The notes under the pieces were generated by a model, which saw only the letters and a program-made list of their open reading frames with translations, was not told where the DNA came from and did no database searches. Both the position numbers and the translations under genes were made by a program. This document shows positions 24,897-37,123 of a stretch of 64,000 nt of DNA, piece after piece. Every line of letters starts with the position of its first letter. The first letter of the stretch is position 1. The stretch covers positions 186,001-250,000 of the forward strand of contig JAWDGP010004033.1 in assembly GCA_033675545.1 (NCBI GenBank), in the 5' to 3' direction. The DNA comes from Elysia crispata. Taxonomy: Eukaryota; Mollusca; Gastropoda; Plakobranchidae.

Positions 24897-26864
24897 TCAC
24901 AGTGCACACCAAAAGAGGAGCTGAAATTTACGCAACAAATATCGGCCAATTCTGAGCAGGCGTCCGCTGACTCGGTACCAAACCGCTGTCTCTGTCTGAT
25001 TGTTGTTCATGTTATTATTTCCGTTGTCTTGACCGCCCGCGCCACGCCTTGAGGCGCTTGGTACGCGTTTTGCGCGTCGCCGTCGTTTAACTCTCAGACC
25101 GTGAGCTCGCCCGTACGGCCTGGATCTAGTCGTCGATTGTCTTCTCCGTCTGCCTGTCAAATATCGACGGATTTGGGCTTTGTCTCTCATAGTTTTGTTT
25201 CTTTTAGCTCTGTGAACTCTCTTGATTACTGATTTCTTTGCAAACAACTTTAATCGAGATTTACATCTTTGCTCTTTTATATAATTCAAGTATTCTCGAC
25301 GCATTGATTGAGGTTTGCCCTCAGCGAGTCGTCCTGTTTTGCGTTTACCTTGATTTCCGACAAGGTGTTTAGTGCCCGAATCATGTCTTTTCTGTTGATG
25401 TCCTTTTAAACGTTCGGCTGATATATTAATTGCGCATTTTGTCAAAGTTGCTGAATTTGTACCATGAGTTAGTTGAGTTTCGCTCTTATCTGTCCCCTGA
25501 TTCTCTCCTTGACTTTGGCTATTGCCATCTTGTTTTTCTTCTAGCCCTTGAACAGAATAGCCAGATGGCCAAGGCTTTTCCTGACTTTCCGGTGGATTAT
25601 GGGACGAACTTTCACTTTTGGCATCGTGGGCGGCAGTAACATTCACCTCCCCTTCTTGAGGGGGATCGAGTTTCGTTCCACCTAGCGCAGCACAGCGGTT
25701 GATCTCTTCAGTCGTTGAACAGTCAGTCAAGTCAATATCTGGGGTCTTTTCTGCGGGGATCTTATAACTTTGAAGTTTTCTTTTCTTGATATCAATTCTC
25801 TTGGCGCATCTAATTATGTTTTGTTCTTGCTTAGTTTCTGCTGAATTTTTCTTATTTTTGTTTGTCTTTGCGTGCGATTTTTTGTCCCTGACACAATTTC
25901 CTCTTGTTAGATTTCTAGTCGTGTCCCTGTCTGATTCCTTTTCTTCTGGCGTATTATCCTCGCTTTGCCTTTTTGCCTCTGATCCACCAGCTTCGCTGGC
26001 CTTAAAGTTATACACAACCCTTTGAGGCTTAGTGTGTTCAGGCTTGGATTTTTTCTCATCGAAGTTTTCTTCTCGACAGTCTGCAGGTATACCTGGAAGG
26101 CTTTTTACCAAACTTCGACAAATATCATTTATGTTGAGAGGATCCTCCTTAATTTCATCCTTGCCGGATTCGAACCAGTCTGAGTTAAGATCGCTCTTTT
26201 GCTTGAGCATGTAGTCCTGTAAATGACCACATGGTGGTGCAGTTTCTAACGTACGCCTTGTCCCTTCGTCATCCTGGTTGCGATTTCTTCGCCTTTTTTT
26301 TCCTCTGGACAACCTAGCTTTCCTTCTGCGAGGCGCCTTTGTAACTTTTCTTCTCCGCGAGTTCGGTCGACTTTTCCGCTTCCGTCTACTTTGCTTAGCT
26401 CTTCTGGAGATCGATCTTGCCTTTCTGTTCTTCGTCTTGCTCTTCGGTCTTCTCCTATTATTTTTATTCCCCCTCCGGCTTTTGAATTTTTTACTTCCTG
26501 TTGAAGTTTTAGCTGGTATGGATTTGAAGGTTACTAAGTCCACAAAATACCCGCGGAGTTTCCTGCCAGCACATACTCTTTGTCTAACCCTGCGCCTTCC
26601 TGGTTCGATGCGTGGCCCATATCGACGTATCTTCTTTTGGTATTGAAGGCTTTTGTTTTGCCTCAAGTGGAGACTTACATTTCTCTGTTCTCTTTCATCT
26701 TCTGATAATTGAAGTCTTGAATATATAATCGCTTTGTTTAAAAGAGGCCATGTATTCGGGTACTGAATTGGTGGGCACTTGTGAATGGGTGCCCCTAACT
26801 TCGATCGCGTTCTTGCAGCAATATAATCTTGAGTCATAAGTTTTACAGGTAAGTCTTTTGGCAT
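24897..26864 (-). CDS. Unknown highly basic protein, 655 residues, single open exon
   Basis: I do not recognise this protein. The frame is open from an ATG at 26864 (MPKDLPVKLMTQDYIAARTR) to a stop at 24897. It also stays open upstream to about 26966, without another ATG. Residues 1-120 are mixed, with KCPPIQYPNTWPLLNKAIIY and RKLRGYFVDLVTFKSIP. Residues 125-196 are almost entirely Lys/Arg/Ser/Asn. The middle (about 200-520) is polar and acidic. A second Arg/Lys-rich block covers about 525-615. The tail has WYRVSGRLLRIGRYLLRKF. There is no signal peptide, zinc finger or coiled coil that I can see. The basic blocks suggest a nuclear or nucleic-acid-binding role, but that is inference only. A 655-codon frame in non-repetitive DNA is very unlikely by chance. 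It could be a whole gene or one large exon. Confidence 0.6.
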   Translation of the reverse strand: MPKDLPVKLMTQDYIAARTRSKLGAPIHKCPPIQYPNTWPLLNKAIIYSRLQLSEDEREQRNVSLHLRQNKSLQYQKKIRRYGPRIEPGRRRVRQRVCAGRKLRGYFVDLVTFKSIPAKTSTGSKKFKSRRGNKNNRRRPKSKTKNRKARSISRRAKQSRRKRKSRPNSRRRKVTKAPRRRKARLSRGKKRRRNRNQDDEGTRRTLETAPPCGHLQDYMLKQKSDLNSDWFESGKDEIKEDPLNINDICRSLVKSLPGIPADCREENFDEKKSKPEHTKPQRVVYNFKASEAGGSEAKRQSEDNTPEEKESDRDTTRNLTRGNCVRDKKSHAKTNKNKKNSAETKQEQNIIRCAKRIDIKKRKLQSYKIPAEKTPDIDLTDCSTTEEINRCAALGGTKLDPPQEGEVNVTAAHDAKSESSSHNPPESQEKPWPSGYSVQGLEEKQDGNSQSQGENQGTDKSETQLTHGTNSATLTKCAINISAERLKGHQQKRHDSGTKHLVGNQGKRKTGRLAEGKPQSMRREYLNYIKEQRCKSRLKLFAKKSVIKRVHRAKRNKTMRDKAQIRRYLTGRRRRQSTTRSRPYGRAHGLRVKRRRRAKRVPSASRRGAGGQDNGNNNMNNNQTETAVWYRVSGRLLRIGRYLLRKFQLLFWCAL

Positions 26865-26966
26865 TATGCTAAGCTTCGATCTACACTTAGAGCTAGATCT
26901 AAATCTTAGAAATTGTTCTTTCCAGATCAAATCTAGACCTTTAAGTATACATCGGATATGACACAA

Positions 26967-27870
<904 letters not shown>

Positions 27871-27877
27871 TTTCTAA

Positions 27878-28190
27878 CCCTATGAAGAAATATTGGAAGC
27901 TTCAGAAATGTGGTTTGTAAGAAGATTGATGCGAGAAGCCTGGACAGAAAAAAAGGCAAGTGAGAATGTACTACACAGTCATGCAGGAGTGCAGCGCTGA
28001 TAAAAACAATCAGAAAAAAGACAACAAGAATTTTTCGGCCATACCAGCAAATAAGAGGGTTTAGAAGAGCTTACATTCTTGGGGAGAACGGGAGGAAAAA
28101 GAATCTGGGGTTGATAAAGAAGTACGAGTATCGATGGTCTAATGTTTTCACCCACACATAATGTCAAAAAACTTATCCACCTGCCTGTGA
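27878..28190 (+). pseudogene. RTE-type LINE C-terminal remnant 3
   Basis: The plus strand reads LEASEMWFVRRLMREAWTEK and KASENVLHSHAGVQR, then after a stop a decayed QEFFGHTSK and LEELTFLGRTGGKRIWG. The order (EMWF-RR-M, then the W-T-K region, then FGH, then GKR-RG) matches the C-terminal end of the same RTE-type reverse transcriptase as the two minus-strand remnants near 1 and 3 kb. Several stops are present and no catalytic domain remains. Confidence 0.65.
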
Positions 28191-29025
28191 ATTGAAGGAC
28201 CTGACCATCGACGCGTGCAATATGCCTGGCACATGGAGACGGAGAACCAACTAATGCTGCTCTCCCTCACCCCTGCTTTTGTCTCCACCATCACAAACAT
28301 TTCTTTTAATCAAGTTTTAAAGGCTGTATGATGAAGCACTCAGTATTTTCAGCCTGATTTCTTCATTACGCTTGCGTCAACTAAGTCCTCGAATATCTTT
28401 TTTATAATAGTGAATATGTTTTATGACGCATTTGATCTATTCCTCCTTTGGTCGCATTACGTTTCTTATTCCAGTCATAACCAATTGTTTACTGAGGGTA
28501 CGTAAGTACCTCTATAGGAACAAATCACAGTAGCGGTACGTAAGTACACATAAAAATTATAGTATTCGTGGAACTTCCGGAGCTTTCTACTTTCGATTTC
28601 GTTTGTTTGTGCTTAGCTGTAGCCAACTTTCTAAACCAGACTGTGTTAATCTAGATCTATTTCAGATATAAATTATAAGATCTGATTTAGTATCAGTCTG
28701 GTAGTTTAATTGTTTCACTTGTTCAGGTTGAATTTAGTTCTTAACAACATCAGTCCTAGACATAGATCAAGATATCTATATCAAGATCTAGGACCTATCA
28801 GTATCATCTGACGATTGTTAATTTTCAACATCTAGATCTAGATTCTATACCTGGTCTAGAAAGCCGGATTAAATCATCATTTAAGTGAGTAAAGATTTAT
28901 ATAGAGTTCTTTGAATCTTGAGATCCGAGATCTAAATCTGATTTAAATCTCATCTTTGAATAGATGTAGAAAATGACATTTATAAAATCTTTCAAAAGTT
29001 TCATGAAAGAGAAATGTAGGTCTAA

Positions 29026-30138
29026 AGGGCCATCCTCACTGTCGTTCCGAACTATCAGATATCCGTAAGTTCAGCCCATTGGTTAATTATCACTCCGAAC
29101 GCATGTCCACTCTGAATAAGATAAATCTGTAGGTTAGAGGCAGATTGAACGGTTGGTTGGCTCTGAGCCTAATTTTGGCGAGTTTTGTGAAACATTCTCA
29201 CAATGATTATTCCATGCATCTGAGTCGAAGAAAATAAGATGTAGCAGGACTTCTGTGTACCTCTGACTTGAAAACTTATTTTATTTTCGGTGATTCAATT
29301 CAATTTTTAAAAGCTGAAAAAATATCAACACATCTTTTATTTGAGAAGGAAAAATAAGCATTTTTGTAATGGAGGGTTCATTTTTAGAAAATCTTGATGA
29401 TTTTTTAGCCATTTATATGCAAATATCTGCTAGGAAAAGACGAAGTAAAAAACGAGCTATTTGGTAAAATAAATGGCCGTTGAAAAGGACACAGTACACC
29501 CATACAAATATTTTGAAAGAACTTCTGCCATACCTAGACGATTTCAACAATTACCTGAGGATGGATGAAAAAAGAACAAGAAGTCACAGTGTTGTGTAAC
29601 ACATTGCATGCATTATAGGCCTATTTATTTAGCTAGAATCTAGATCCAGGCTTTAATATAATTACTCATCGGGAAAAAATGTGGGAGGAACAAAGAGAAA
29701 AAAGTAAGTGTAGTTGATCTTTCTATCTTGAAAAGAAAGAGACGAGAGAGAGAGAGATAAGGTAGTGGTTAATAAAAATTAAAACTATCTTTCTAAATAA
29801 TGGTTAAAAATATTTACACGAGAACATTTTCACTAATTTTAATACGCTGAATCTGAATTTATTAATAGATTTGGGCTATGGTTAATATTTCAAAATTTTT
29901 TAAAATACAAATTTAATTTTCCTGCGCCCATCAATCACCGACGCCGCCAGCCACGCCCCGGCTATCAAATAACTGCGCCAAAATATCAAGCATTCGTCGG
30001 ACGGCCTGACGGTGGCCCCATGGGGTGACGAAAAACTATGAGATTTTCTCGTCCACACTGTCAGTTCTGCCTCACGGGTCGACCCATCGGGCGCCCAATA
30101 GGTACCCGATAGTTTGGAGTGACAATGTGGACGCCGCT
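29026..30138 (+). mobile_element. Harbinger-like DNA transposon remnant with TIRs and TAA duplication
   Basis: The left end begins AGGGCCATCCTCACTGTC (29026). The right end, read on the minus strand from 30138, begins AGCGGCGTCCACATTGTC. The next bases, GTTCCGAACTATC and ACTCCAAACTATC, also pair up, with roughly 19 of 24 positions matching in the inner part. The flanks carry TAA on both sides (29023-29025 and 30139-30141), as expected for the 3-bp TWA target duplication of PIF/Harbinger elements. Inside, 29369-29600 holds a short transposase N-terminal relic (next entry). At 1.1 kb it is far shorter than an autonomous element and lacks the catalytic domain. Confidence 0.7.
29369..29598 (+). 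pseudogene. HARBI1-like transposase N-terminal fragment
   Basis: A frame from ATG at 29370 reads MEGSFLENLDDFLAIYMQIS, then ARKRRSKKRAIW, a TAA, KWPLKRTQYTHTNILKEL and LLPYLDDFNNYLRMDE, before ending in stops. The W-x(2)-KWL-RR-QYTH-NLLKEL-DF-NYLRM pattern is the N-terminal region of HARBI1/PIF-Harbinger transposases. The DDE nuclease domain is absent, and one nonsense codon splits the fragment. It sits within the TIR-bounded element. Confidence 0.65.
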
Positions 30139-30191
30139 TAAGATGTATGCTTTTTGGCGTATTTAAGTTTGTTATCACAGGTTCAATCACA

Positions 30192-30354
<163 letters not shown>

Positions 30355-30444
30355 ATCTTGGTAGATACATGTAATAAGAAGTAAGGTAATTTATTTTTAA
30401 TGATATTATAATTGTTTTGAAAAAGACATGGCTAGGATGATCAT

Positions 30445-30611
30445 AACATAAATAATCATTTGTGACTTTTAGTTGTCCCAATTTGTATTAAATTTTTGGA
30501 TACCATATTATGATTTGAATGTTGATTAACATAAATAATCATTTGTGACTTTTAGTTGTCCCAATTTGCATTAAATTTTTGGATACCATATTATGATTTG
30601 AATGTTGATTA
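30445..30611. repeat. 93-bp direct tandem duplication
   Basis: The block starting AACATAAATAATCATTTGTG and running through TTTTAGTTGTCCCAATTTG, GGATACCATATTATG and ATTTGAATGTTGATT is present twice (30445-30537 and 30538-30611, the second cut short). Only about one base differs, so the duplication is recent. It lies 300-475 bases upstream of the YIPF5 start codon. Confidence 0.9.
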
Positions 30612-30919
30612 CCATTTCAAGTTATGAGGTCACAAACTTGCAATGAATTATGTCTGTTTTTTGTTTTAGAAAATTATTTAAACAATATTATGAAAGCCAA
30701 TTTATACATGACATCGAGGACATAAACCTCTTGCAGATCTCTTTATTAACAATCTTTTTTTATTTATAACATATGTATGCTTTTCAGTCACTCCATGAGC
30801 AAGTGACTCTAATTCTCATAATTTTCAAAGGTTAATTTGAGATGAGACACTTTCATGCCACTTTGAATTTACCAATTCCCAGGTTATACTTGGAGAAATA
30901 TTTCCTTTCATTCGAGACG

Positions 30920-32821
30920 ATGTCTGGGTTTCAGCAAGATGGAGAATTTTATCAGTCCAATTATTATGACAATCAGAACTATGGGTATGATGCTAACGCT
31001 CAAGCACAATTTGGTGTAGAACCGTAAGTATAACAATTTTCTTTTAATTTGTTCTATAACAAGCAATATCTTTAACTTTCAGTGAGTACTTTCGGATTAA
31101 ATATATTTTGGCCAAGACTTAATATATTATAAGTTGAAAAGAAAAAATTAAAAAAGCCTAAGTTGGAATAGTGATGATTTCTTGCAACTTATTAGAGTCT
31201 CAAGAGCATCCTTTTTTTTTTGTTGCAAGAATGTAAGCCTTTAACTTTTTTTATCTGTTCAATAAATTAGAGACCTTTGATTTAAAGTAAGCTAGATGAA
31301 TTTTGTTTGAATTTATCCCTTGAATTTTGTTTAAAAAGTTTATGTTAATTTATTAAGAAAGTCTCTGACTTAGAATTGTGTCCTGGTAGAGTGGTAATTA
31401 AGTTGTACAAACTTTTATATGAAAATACATATATTCAAAGAAAATTAGAAATGAATCTCTGAGATTGATTGTCATTGACAAAATACTAGTAAACATTGCC
31501 AAAATGCTTCAAGCTGCTATCAGCACCTGTTAATTTGGCAGATTAGACAGTAAACTTAACTTGTGGACAGAAAGCTCTTGTTCAGGATAAGTTTGAAAAC
31601 CAGATGTCCACCAAAAGTTACTGTCAGGTGTAAAAAAATAATGTGTTGGAATTTATTTTTTTATCATTTTTTTTTAAACAAATATTAATTTTTTCCATGC
31701 ATGTTTTAATATTTTCTTCTATCCTTTCATTGCATGGCTCCCAGAGTTGATCCTGTCGCAATCAAAACGTTTGAAAATTTCCTTTGCTTGTTTCAATCTT
31801 AGGCAATTTGGTCAGTTTGACTACAGTCAGGGCTATGGTGGAGGGAATCAAGGTTACGAACAGGGCTTCATGGCTCCAGATCCTCAGGCTCCATTCACTG
31901 GATCCATCATGACCCCAAGTCCCATGGCCTATGAGGAGAAGTCAGGGTCTGGAGGGGACAACTATGATGATGAGCCACCTCTGATGGAAGGTTAGCAAGC
32001 TTTGTACAGATCCTTATCCTTTTTGTTACCAAAGCAACAGAAAAATAGGCGATGTCACATTTTGGGCACTGCATTAAAAATTTGTAAACTAAAACTGTTG
32101 GCTACAAATTGGTAAGAAAAATGTTGTATTTTTTTTAAATACATTGAAAGTGGAAGAAATTTCGAAAAGGTCTAATAGTTCAGCCTTAAAAAAAGGAAGA
32201 AAAAATGTAGGAATTTTTTTTGTGGCATTACCTTTTTTTTCCATTGAGCCCTTCTCATTAGTGTGTTAAAGAAAATTTTATATGATTATTCTATATTATT
32301 AACTTGTTTTTCGTGAGCTAATATAAGATTACATTGGAACAGCCATATATCATTCTCTTTGAAAATTAATGAAGAATGCCAAAAATATTGCTGCCAACTT
32401 TATCTCTGTTTACAATGTATTTGCCTTTCAACCAATCCTAAGTAGTGGATGTTGAAAATTTGTATTTTATAAACCTCTATATAAAAAACTGAAATTTGTT
32501 TACATATATCCCATTCTTCTTACTTTTTGAAAACTTTGATGTTACTAAAGAGTGAGAAAATATAGAAATACAAGGCAATTTCAATTTATTGCATCTATCT
32601 TGATCTCTTTCAAACTTTGCTTTGAGCTGATTGTTTATGGATAGAAGCACTCTCTGAAAAATATTTATCACTATATGAATTAGTCAAATAGCTTTGTTGT
32701 AAATGTAAATATCTACCATAGATTTATAATCTGTAAGTGTCAGAATTATATAACTATGTTTAAACCTGTCATTTTTTTTTTTTCAGAACTTGGGATCAAC
32801 TTTGATCACATTGTCCAAAAG
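30920..32821 (+). CDS. YIPF5: YIPF5 (YIP1A) orthologue, first three coding exons only
   Basis: Coding exons are 30920-31023, 31803-31990 and 32787-32821, joined across GTAAGT, GTTAGC and GTAGGA donors and CTTAG and TTCAG acceptors. They give 109 residues in one frame. The protein starts MSGFQQDGEFYQSNYYDN, has a Tyr/Gln/Gly-rich cytosolic N-terminus, and ends DDEPPLMEELGINFDHIVQK. The EPPLLEELGINFDHI motif is diagnostic of YIPF5/YIP1A. Family knowledge: YIPF5 is a five-span membrane protein of the ER exit sites and cis-Golgi that works with YIF1 in COPII-dependent ER-Golgi transport. Most members have Trp where this copy has Val (HIVQK). Exons for the Yip1 membrane domain (more than half the protein) were not found downstream. 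The 5' UTR could be spliced at TTCCCAG (30882). Confidence 0.9.
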
Positions 32822-34270
32822 GTAGGAATTAGAAGAAAAAAATTTCTTGCAGATATAAGTAACTGCATTTTTTTTCATTATTCTATGCATCTCAAATAAT
32901 TTGCACCATAGGAAAGTGACAACTTATCTTGAAATACTTCTTATTTGCATTTTATTAAAAAAAAAAAAAACTATTTCGAAAGCTAAAATATTTTGAGATG
33001 TTACACTTTTCCTATTTTAAAGCTGAGAAAATGATTGTGAAGTGGACATCAAAATCTTTTAAAAGATATATTAGTACATCTAGACCCGACTGGTTAGTAT
33101 TTGTGATGCGTTTTTGCATATTGTATTTGAGTGGATACTTAGAGTGACGTATTCTTTCTCTCTAATCATAGATTTAGATCTTGGCTCTAGTAAATATCTG
33201 CACCGAGTTGTTAACAAAAAAAAAAAAAATCCAGTTTGGACCTAATTATTATTTTAAAAAATAATAAATAAAAATATATTAAAATAAATGATAAAAAGAT
33301 GTAAGCATAATGTCAGTTATTTCATGCTTGTCATGAAACTTAACATTTTTAACTTTTAACTTAATGATAATGTAAATCTGTGTTATCCATATAAAGCAAA
33401 TCAGTGGGCTGCTAAACTTCCTGATTTTATTGAAAGCTTTTGATTTATTTGAAAGTTAATTGTTTAGCATTTTGCATAACCGACAATCATTGAGTTAGAT
33501 GTACAGGAATTTTGATCATCAATGTATCCATGAATTCCAATCGGACTTTGGATACCGAGAACTAGAGCTGTTCAACAGTTATTTCAGTTTGGGTTGTTTA
33601 TTTGACTGCTATCAATGTCTTGATTTATTTTATTTCGCAGTAGATTTTCTTATGACCTTCATTTCATGTAACTTAAATACGTTTTTCAGTATTGCTGTTC
33701 AATTTGTATTCTGTGTTTTTTTTTAGTTGAAAAGAGTTTTTTTTTAAATTAGAAATAATTTTTCAGATATGGTTGACTTTTTTTTTAAAACAATTCAAGG
33801 CATACAACGTGTTCAAGAAAAATTTATGCAATTGAGTTCTATCTATTACTTCCCTTTATTTTGCTCATCTGACAAGGCTTAAAACGCGCAGAATGTTTTA
33901 GGATTGCTTCAGTACTTCAAGCAAATAATTATGAGGAGAGATGCGTGCTCGGTTTATTTTGAGCAATCTTCTGGTTCTGTGATCGGGATGTATGTGAAGG
34001 AAAGAGTATTTTGTTTATGCGGTGCATACAGCTCATTCAAATATTTCGCTCAAACCATAGACTCATACTTTCCAACAATAAAAAAGATGTGCAATTTATC
34101 TTTTGTATTTAACCTACCAATTTTATAACTTTACTTTCACTAAGGCTTTGATAAATTTGAACATTAGAGAGGGCTCTTTTGTAATTATTTATTTATTTTT
34201 TGTTTTTTTTGCTAAGCTTCTGATAAGTTCCTCCAAATAATCGCTTGATGATCAACGTGTATGAACTCCA
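32822..34270. other. Sequence after YIPF5 exon 3, presumed intron
   Basis: AT-rich DNA starting with the GTAGGA donor. Open frames of about 75 residues (33499-33726 and 33904-34128, plus) show no Yip1-domain motif and no fitting acceptor. Confidence 0.45.
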
Positions 34271-34273
34271 TTT

Positions 34274-34529
<256 letters not shown>

Positions 34530-36550
34530 ATTTTTACTGTACCAATCATTCTATCTGTCTTGTAGCTTAGGAGGAGTATAATCTGGTTCAAGTGCTGAAC
34601 GAAAGAACTTTGAAATTGAGAAATATTTTAAAAAATCTACAGTCCCTTTCAATCTTTCCCTCTGTCTGTATGCCTCTCTTTCTCTATTTATCTATCTATC
34701 TCTCCCTTTATCTTCCTTTTTACTCCTCAGGTGCAGGTTACATTGTTCCCTTTTACGATTTAAGATGAATTATCATCATTATTTTAAAAAAGTCAACGCT
34801 TCCACAGTAACTGATGAACCTTTTATGCAGTTAGTAAATTATTTCACGTACCGAGTTCGTTTAAATAGTTTTATTCGCAAGGGTCGGCATATAAGTAAAG
34901 ATATGTACACTTGCAAGACTCCATACGAACTTACAATGCGCTCATGAATATTCTTTTGACTGGCCGCAGAGTAAAAAAGTCTCTAGGGGTGTGGAAATCG
35001 GCTCTATCAGTATGAAATAAGCTGTGCGAAACCTCGAATTTAACGTTCACTTCAGCATTCAGCCCCGAGATATAAATGGTTAAAAACGCCTTCCGTACTA
35101 TGAGGGTCACCAGAGACCCACCGACGATGGTGTAAGATCCATACAAACTTACGACCGACACTGCCGGTTTCTGCACACAAGGCGAACACTTTGCCATAAT
35201 GTAACTAGACTTCCAGTCACTTATCATTTTCATGGATGACTTTATAATGGTTTATGGTACTTTGTCGTGAAACCTCATCTTACAACGGGGATTCCGAGGC
35301 CCAATTATAGAAGCGACCAGGATACAGGCCGAGTAATCAGTGCCAATAATCGCTGGACTGACACTAATAGAAACTGCGTCCCAATGAATGATAATAAGGC
35401 TGTGTTATATGGCCACAATGGGGAGAGAGAATGATTGAGGGATAGAAAAGGGGGAAAAAATGGGGGTTTTGGGAGGAAATACAGTAGAAGAGACTGGGGA
35501 GGGGAGGTATATAAGCAAAGACAGCACTAATTGAGATAAGTCGAGACTGAGGTGCGAATGGTTAAAACTGTCCATACCTATCGACTAACTTTGACCAGTG
35601 TCGAAGCAGTTTTTTTTTTTTCTTGTTTGCGGGTTGTTGTTTTTTTTTTTTGTGTATATATATATATATATTGATCTCTGGTGTGCAGCAAAAGTCCTCG
35701 TCTCGCACGACACTAAGTTCTCAGTGATCAAGAAGTACGCGGTTTATTGTCGCTATGAATTACAACTTTCGCTTCCCACAATAGCTCTGAAAATACATGT
35801 TGTCGGCGCGCTCTCTCAGTGCTGCTCAATAATTACAGTTTTCATGAAATGAGATAATGTACATGTAGGTGCTTTGTCATGTCATGGTGTCTAGTCGTGC
35901 ACCCATTTCACATCGCCAGCAGTGAAAAATAAGAGAGAAATTGAACATCCTCTCAGCACCTAATCCAAAAAGTTACGCAAATCACTGAATCAACGCCAGT
36001 TGATTGGCGCTTGTCACTTGGCACCTAACTAGCGGAAATCCTTGCATGGGTGAGCCTGTGGAACTTTGGGGAGGTCACGCGCCTTGATTTGCATGTCGCT
36101 TCACTTACCTCATCTCTTGGTTGGGGGTGTCGCCCGAGTGAAGATTGTTTTCGTAGCTGTACTGGCCGTTTTGAAATTGAATTAACAAAAAGCAAACAAA
36201 ATAAATAAAGAAAAGAGAAGCAAACAAACGTCATATTTTCCCATTTATAACGCCATTCACTTTTTGTGGACGAAAATCGCTCCACCGCACTTTTCCTCTC
36301 CTTTTGATCGTTTTGCAATTAATCTTGGTATGGAGTAGGTAGAAACTCAGCGGGAAGCCCTGTAACAGAGAGTCTTCAGTGAAGAAATTCCCCATGTAAA
36401 AAGTGTTTCGGCCCTTAACCTCTGACACTCTAAAGGGGCCGGGCCACACCTTCGTCATGACTCCGAGGTGTCTCCCTGCTATCTTTTTTTTTTAATATCA
36501 ATATATTGCTTTGAAAAATGTTATATCACCAATGTTTATATTAGGTAGAC
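34530..36550. other. Intergenic DNA, nothing recognised
   Basis: Moderately GC-richer in parts (34930-35330). Minus-strand frames of 97-100 residues (34931-35233; 36025-36318) show no domain I can name. A G-rich purine stretch lies at 35415-35510. Confidence 0.4.
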
Positions 36551-36554
36551 CTCA

Positions 36555-36568
36555 TTTTTTTTTTTTTT

Positions 36569-36599
<31 letters not shown>

Positions 36600-36797
36600 G
36601 CGCGGTTCAAATCATCCAATTATATTTTTTCATCCTCAAAGTTATCCGGAGAATCTTATACGGAGACAAAAGCTTTCCGTGAAGCTAGGGACGACGTTGT
36701 TTAGGACATCAGATTGATTCCCAGCAAGAGTTCGAACCCCAGGCCTTCTACTTGTCAGTCTATCGATCCAGCTCTACCAGTTGAGCTATCTTGCGCC
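36555..36797 (-). mobile_element. tRNA-derived SINE copy 1, with C and A tail
   Basis: Read on the minus strand from 36797 it begins GGCGCAAGATAGCTCAACTGG. A polymerase III A box, TAGCTCAACTGG, lies at 36788-36777 and a B box, GGTTCGAACTC, at 36738-36728, the spacing of a tRNA. The body continues for about 130 bases and ends in a run of about 22 C then 24 A (36600-36555 on the plus strand: T-run followed by G-run). The tRNA head plus tail at the 3' end is the plan of a tRNA-derived SINE. Confidence 0.7.
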
Positions 36798-37012
36798 TCT
36801 CGAGTTACTTGTAGTGACATCCTGAAATTATTCCGCTTAAGGGAAGTTGGACTTTGTTCAGTTAAGCGCTGATCAGACCTGGTCAGATCTTCATTACCCC
36901 TTACACTGTCAAAAGTCCTATTACAATGGAATTCAAATCCTAACCTTGAACTTCAAGATTCTCGGTCTCGTGTTCCGCCATCCAAGCTACTTAGTTCTTC
37001 CCCCCACCATCT

Positions 37013-37054
37013 CTCTCTGTCTCTATCTATCTATCTATCTCTATCTCTCTCTTA

Positions 37055-37120
<66 letters not shown>
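37013..37120. repeat. (CT)n / CTAT microsatellite
   Basis: Degenerate CTAT/CTCT sequence leads into a pure (CT)30 tract at 37061-37120. Confidence 0.95.

Positions 37121-37123
<3 letters not shown>

Noticed and set aside
25786..26646. Plus-strand Leu/Phe-rich frames suggesting membrane proteins
   Set aside because: They are antisense readings of the Lys/Arg-rich minus-strand protein; reversed Lys and Arg codons give Phe and Leu.
35460..35510. G-quadruplex-like stretch
   Set aside because: G-runs are unevenly spaced and few; no stronger than expected in a purine-rich tract.
36728..36797. Functional tRNA gene on the minus strand
   Set aside because: The A and B boxes are good but the 3' acceptor strand does not pair with GGCGCAA and the sequence runs on into a SINE-like body and tail.
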